Origin: Opitutia bacterium
Lineage (GTDB): Bacteria; Verrucomicrobiota; Verrucomicrobiia; Opitutales; UBA953
Direction of reading: 5' to 3'
DNA length: 64,000 nucleotides
NCBI GenBank assembly: GCA_947453335.1
Contig: CANGFP010000003.1
Coordinates: forward strand, 1-64,000
Below the pieces are notes generated by a model that saw only the letters and a program-made list of their open reading frames with translations, had not been told where the DNA came from and did no database searches. The number at the start of each line of letters is the position of its first letter. The stretch's first letter is position 1. Below are positions 60,571 to 64,000 of the stretch, in pieces. The position numbers were made by a program, and so were the translations under genes.

Positions 60571-61602
60571 ATGCCCTCCCCCGAAGACTTCGCCTCCTCC
60601 CGCCGCTCGTTCCTCGGCGCCGCCGCCGCGGCCGCCGCCTTCGCCGGCCTCGCCCTCCCGGGCTCCTTGGCCGCCCAGGAGGCCCCGAAGAACGGCTCGA
60701 AGAAGAACAACAAGAAGAAGGCCTACATCTACGCCTTCCATGTCGGCAAGATCGAGGCGTGGTCCATCAGCGACGGCTGGGGCACCTTCAACAAGGGCGT
60801 GACGGGCAAGATGTGGCCGCCCGCCCAGCGTCCGGCGATGCAGCAGGCGCTCAAGGACCTCGGCGAGCGTCCGGACGACATGACCCTCTACATCAACGTG
60901 CTGGTGCTCCGCCTCGGCAAGGAGGTCGTGCTCGTCGACGCGGGCTTCGGCGCCGCCAACAAGAACGCCAACTGGGGCTGGCTGGCCGACGCGCTCGACA
61001 CCATCGGCATCAAGCCCGAGGACGTGACGCACGGCCTGCTCAGCCACTCCCACTCCGACCACATCGGGGGCTTCTTCCAGGGCAACAAGATCCTCTTCCC
61101 CAACGCGGCCGTCCACGTGCTGCAGTCAGAGGTCGACTTCTGGCGCGCCGCCAAGCCCGACTTCTCCGAGTCCCACCGCACCGACGACATCCCGGGGCTG
61201 ATCAAGATGGTCCGCAACGGCTTCGACACGCTGCAGCCGAACCTGGTCGTCCACAAGGACGGCGACCAGATCCTCAACGGCGCCATCACGATCATCGCCG
61301 CGCCGGGCCACACGGCCGGCCATGCGATCTACCGCATCAAGGACGGCCAGGATTCCCTGCTCCACCTGTCCGATCTGGCCCACAACCATGTGCTGATGCT
61401 CCACGATCCTTCGTGGTTCATCGACTTCGACCACCACCCCGACCAGGCCATCGCCACGCGCCGCAAGGTGTTTGCCGAGATCGGCGCGACCCGCGAGCGC
61501 GCCTACGGCTTCCACCTTCCGTGGCCGGGCCTCGGCGTGATCGTGCCGAAGGGCAAGGACAGCTACTTCTGGTCCGCCGAGAGCTGGCGCTGGGACGTCT
61601 GA
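60571..61602 (+). CDS. Tat-exported metallo-beta-lactamase-fold hydrolase
   Basis: 343 residues. Twin-arginine signal SRRSFLGAAAAAAAFAGLAL, Lys/Asn-rich linker, then an MBL fold with SHSHSDHIGG (zinc), AAPGHTAGHAIYR and SDLAHNH. Periplasmic hydrolase of the class that includes quorum-quenching lactonases and related enzymes; the substrate cannot be read. The preceding 89 bases hold an interrupted hairpin-like GCGG...CCGC but no clear terminator. Confidence 0.85.
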   Translation: MPSPEDFASSRRSFLGAAAAAAAFAGLALPGSLAAQEAPKNGSKKNNKKKAYIYAFHVGKIEAWSISDGWGTFNKGVTGKMWPPAQRPAMQQALKDLGERPDDMTLYINVLVLRLGKEVVLVDAGFGAANKNANWGWLADALDTIGIKPEDVTHGLLSHSHSDHIGGFFQGNKILFPNAAVHVLQSEVDFWRAAKPDFSESHRTDDIPGLIKMVRNGFDTLQPNLVVHKDGDQILNGAITIIAAPGHTAGHAIYRIKDGQDSLLHLSDLAHNHVLMLHDPSWFIDFDHHPDQAIATRRKVFAEIGATRERAYGFHLPWPGLGVIVPKGKDSYFWSAESWRWDV

Positions 61603-61643
61603 GGTGCGTTGACGAGCCGAAGGAAAGGGGTTGAGATGACCCC

Positions 61644-63656
61644 ATGTCCTCGGAGTACTGCCCGTCCCGCCACCGCACGGTGCGCCGCCTGACCCGCGTG
61701 GTGCAGGTGGGCGGCGTGGGCGTGGGCGGGACGAACCCGCTGCGGCTGCAGTCGATGACGACGTCCGACACCGAGGACGTGCGCGCGACGGTGGGCCAGT
61801 GCATCCGCCTGGCCGAAGCGGGCTGCGAGATCATCCGCATCACGGCCCCGAACAAGGCGGCCGCGCAGGCGCTCAAGGAGATCCACCGCGGGTTCCGGGC
61901 GGCGGGTTTCGCCCAACCGCTCGTCGCCGACATCCACTTCCTGCCGGCGGCGGCGATGGAGGCGGTCGAGCACGTCGAGAAGGTGCGCGTGAACCCCGGC
62001 AACTACGCCGACAAGAAGAAGTTCGCGGTGCTGGAATACACCGACGCGGCCTACGCGGAGGAGCTGGAACGGCTGCACGAGGCTTTCACGCCGCTGGTGC
62101 TGCGGGCCAAGGCGCTCGGTCGCTCGCTCCGCATCGGCACCAACCATGGGTCGCTGTCCGACCGCATCATGAACCGCTTCGGCGACTCCCCCCACGGGAT
62201 GGTGGAGTCGGCCTTGGAGTTCATCCGGATCGCGGAGTCGCACGGGTTCAAGGACATGATCCTGTCGATGAAGTCCTCCAATCCCAAGGTGATGGTGGAG
62301 GCCTACCGGCTCGCGGCCGCCCGCATGTCGACGCTGGGCATGGACTACCCGCTCCACCTCGGGGTGACCGAGGCGGGCGAAGGCGAGGACGCCCGCATCA
62401 AGTCCGCCATCGGCATCGGCGCGCTGCTGGCCGACGGCCTGGGCGACACGCTCCGGGTCTCCCTCACCGAGGACCCTTGGCACGAGATCCCGGTCTGCCG
62501 CGAGCTCGCCGCGCGCGCGACCGACCTCGCCGCGCTCGGGGCCGCATCCGACGTCCGCCTACAGGCCGACCCGGCGGATCCTTTCTCTTTCGCGCGCCGC
62601 GCGACGGATGCGCTGGCACTGTCGCCGAAATGCCCCGCGGGCTCCGCCGAGGTCCCGCGCGTCGTCGTGCGCAGCCGCGCCGGCCTCGCCGACTGGCAGG
62701 CTGTCGCCAAGGAGCTGCTCGACGCCCACGCGGCGCAGCGCGAGGTGCGCGCCGAAGGCTTGCTGGTGCGGCTCGACGACCCCGCCCACGCCGTCGGCCT
62801 GCGCTCGCTGCGCAAGGCGCTCGGTCCGACCGTGCCGGCGCTCTTCGTCGAGACGAGCCTGTCGACCGCTGATTTCCCGTTCGCCGGCGAGGGCTGCCGC
62901 CTGGTCGTGGTCCAGGGTTTCTCCGCCGCGGACGGCGCCGCGGTGCGCGCTTGGGGTTCGGCGGTCACGCAGCACGACGCCATCCTCGCGGCCGACGTGG
63001 ACGGTCCGACGCTGACGGCCCTGTCCCCGGATTTCGCGACGATCCCAGCCGGACGGCTCATCCTCACGTCCTCCCAACCGCAGAACGGGCTGCACGCGAC
63101 CGGGACCTACCGCGAACTGGCGCGCGCGTCGGCGGCCGTCGGCCTGCGCGCGCCGCTCTGGATCCGCGCCACGGCGGCCAACGCAGTGCGGCTCGATCCG
63201 GGCTTCCAGTCACGGCTGCTCGAGGCGTCCATCTTCGCCGGCGGCTTGCTCGTCGACGGGTACGGCGATTTCCTGTCCTGCGAGACCCCGACCACGGCGG
63301 CGAAATCGCTGACCTTGGCGTACGACATCCTCCAGGGGGCGCGCATGCGCCAGACGAAGACCGAATACGTGGCCTGCCCCAGCTGCGGTCGCACGCTCTT
63401 CGACATCCAATCGACGACGCTGAAGATCAAGGAGCGCACGGGGCACCTGAAGTCAGTCACGATCGCGGTCATGGGCTGCATCGTGAACGGCCCGGGCGAG
63501 ATGGCCGACGCGGACTTCGGCTACGTCGGGGGCGCGCCGGGCAAGATCAACCTCTACGTCGGCAAGACCCCGGTGAAGTTCAACATCCCCCAGGAAGAAG
63601 CCGTCGAACGCCTCGTCGACCTCATCAAGGAGAAGGGGAAGTGGACGGAAGCCTGA
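61644..63656 (+). CDS. ispG: 4-hydroxy-3-methylbut-2-enyl diphosphate synthase, long form
   Basis: 670 residues. Makes HMBPP from MEcPP with a 4Fe-4S cluster. Long (plant/Chlamydia-type) layout: TIM barrel about 1-290 (GGVGVGGTNPLRLQSMTTSD), an insert domain, and the C-terminal Fe-S domain with Cys578 and Cys581 (CPSCGR), Cys612 (GCIVNGPGE) and a downstream Glu in GEMADADFGYVGG. E. coli IspG is 372 residues. GAAAGGGG upstream may be the ribosome site. Confidence 0.96.
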   Translation: MSSEYCPSRHRTVRRLTRVVQVGGVGVGGTNPLRLQSMTTSDTEDVRATVGQCIRLAEAGCEIIRITAPNKAAAQALKEIHRGFRAAGFAQPLVADIHFLPAAAMEAVEHVEKVRVNPGNYADKKKFAVLEYTDAAYAEELERLHEAFTPLVLRAKALGRSLRIGTNHGSLSDRIMNRFGDSPHGMVESALEFIRIAESHGFKDMILSMKSSNPKVMVEAYRLAAARMSTLGMDYPLHLGVTEAGEGEDARIKSAIGIGALLADGLGDTLRVSLTEDPWHEIPVCRELAARATDLAALGAASDVRLQADPADPFSFARRATDALALSPKCPAGSAEVPRVVVRSRAGLADWQAVAKELLDAHAAQREVRAEGLLVRLDDPAHAVGLRSLRKALGPTVPALFVETSLSTADFPFAGEGCRLVVVQGFSAADGAAVRAWGSAVTQHDAILAADVDGPTLTALSPDFATIPAGRLILTSSQPQNGLHATGTYRELARASAAVGLRAPLWIRATAANAVRLDPGFQSRLLEASIFAGGLLVDGYGDFLSCETPTTAAKSLTLAYDILQGARMRQTKTEYVACPSCGRTLFDIQSTTLKIKERTGHLKSVTIAVMGCIVNGPGEMADADFGYVGGAPGKINLYVGKTPVKFNIPQEEAVERLVDLIKEKGKWTEA

Positions 63657-63685
63657 CCAGGTAAGGTCGGGGCGGCGTCACGACC

Positions 63686-64000
63686 TCATTTCGCTTCTTT
63701 CGTGAACAGTTCGATCAGGGGCTTGGGGTCCGGCAAGCCGTGGGGATGGTGGTCGCCGCCTTCCTTGGGGAATACTTTGGTCCGTCCACCGTTCTTCTCC
63801 CAGAACTCGACCACAGGCTTGGCGTTGTCGACGAAGGGCACGACGGTGTCGGCGGTGCCGTGCACGGACACGAGGAGGACGCCGGCCTTGATGGCGGGGC
63901 CGAAACCGTCGGTCGGATGCAGCGACTGAGCGAGGGCTTCCTCGTCGGAGGCGAACTTGAACTCGGTCTTGTAGAGCTTCCAGTCGTTGGCGCTACCCTT
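63686..64000 (-). CDS. Alpha/beta hydrolase, C-terminal part (truncated by window end)
   Basis: 105 codons visible, start beyond the window. VHGTADTVVPF (acid Asp) and GGDHHPHGL (His) match the C-terminal half of a dienelactone-hydrolase/esterase-like fold, such as polyhydroxyalkanoate-depolymerase or prolyl-peptidase relatives. The nucleophile is not visible. Convergent with ispG. Confidence 0.75.
   Translation of the reverse strand, partial: KGSANDWKLYKTEFKFASDEEALAQSLHPTDGFGPAIKAGVLLVSVHGTADTVVPFVDNAKPVVEFWEKNGGRTKVFPKEGGDHHPHGLPDPKPLIELFTKEAK

Overview
This is a high-GC (roughly 65-70 % in most genes), gene-dense bacterial window. No rRNA, tRNA, IS element, prophage or CRISPR array was recognised. 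The gene set suggests a Gram-negative bacterium of the PVC group, most probably Verrucomicrobia (Opitutae-like). It has lipoprotein export (Lnt, LolC/LolD), a TolB-like propeller, a PEP-CTERM protein with an autotransporter-associated strand repeat, rpoN, a type I QueF and the non-mevalonate isoprenoid pathway. Taxonomy is an inference from gene content. The first 52 bases are a pure G run, almost certainly a sequencing artefact at a contig end, so this is probably a draft or metagenome assembly.

Layout. 0.3-7.8 kb holds core metabolism: pyruvate phosphate dikinase (ppdK), a small winged-helix membrane protein with a probable one-base defect, thiD, ilvB without ilvN, and trxB. 8-16 kb holds secA overlapping lnt, a secreted two-domain aspartyl protease, a conserved acidic protein, pyrD and a secreted hypothetical. 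16-21 kb holds a SOUL-family protein, then a tight plus-strand run of a DUF502 membrane protein, a RecO-like protein and a PD-(D/E)XK nuclease/XPD-like helicase fusion, followed by a nitroreductase. 21-26 kb holds lysS-lolC-lolD on the minus strand and thyA-folA on the plus strand. 26-32 kb is the membrane-arm operon nuoJKLMN. 32-35 kb holds a XerD-like recombinase, argA and a family-4-like uracil-DNA glycosylase. 35-41 kb holds a glycine-rich RRM protein with a long AT-rich leader, hisI, transketolase, a secreted hypothetical and ruvC. 41-45.6 kb is the most unusual part: a PEP-CTERM protein with an overlapping unknown gene, and an 869-residue fusion of a degenerate alpha/beta hydrolase, a DedA/VTT membrane domain and an ATP-grasp domain. 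45.7-48.7 kb is a translationally coupled apaG, beta-CASP nuclease and amidase trio. 48.7-54.6 kb holds rpoN, a divergent GYF-domain protein, a TolB-like protein, an Mrp ATPase and a 74-residue protein. 54.6-64 kb holds two tiny ribosomal proteins (bL33 and a bS22/COX24-like peptide), ispE, xerC, queF, dxr, rseP, a Tat-exported metallo-hydrolase, ispG and a truncated hydrolase.

Functional themes. Three MEP-pathway genes (ispE, dxr, ispG) lie within 9 kb. Thymidylate synthesis is a two-gene unit (thyA-folA). Envelope biogenesis is well represented (secA, lnt, lolC/D, rseP, the TolB-like protein and the DedA fusion). Three proteins from families that often carry iron-sulfur clusters (the XPD-like helicase, the uracil-DNA glycosylase and Mrp) lack the usual cysteine ligands, whereas IspG keeps its three cysteines. 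Three convergent gene pairs end on the same palindromic CTAG, each using TAG as stop.
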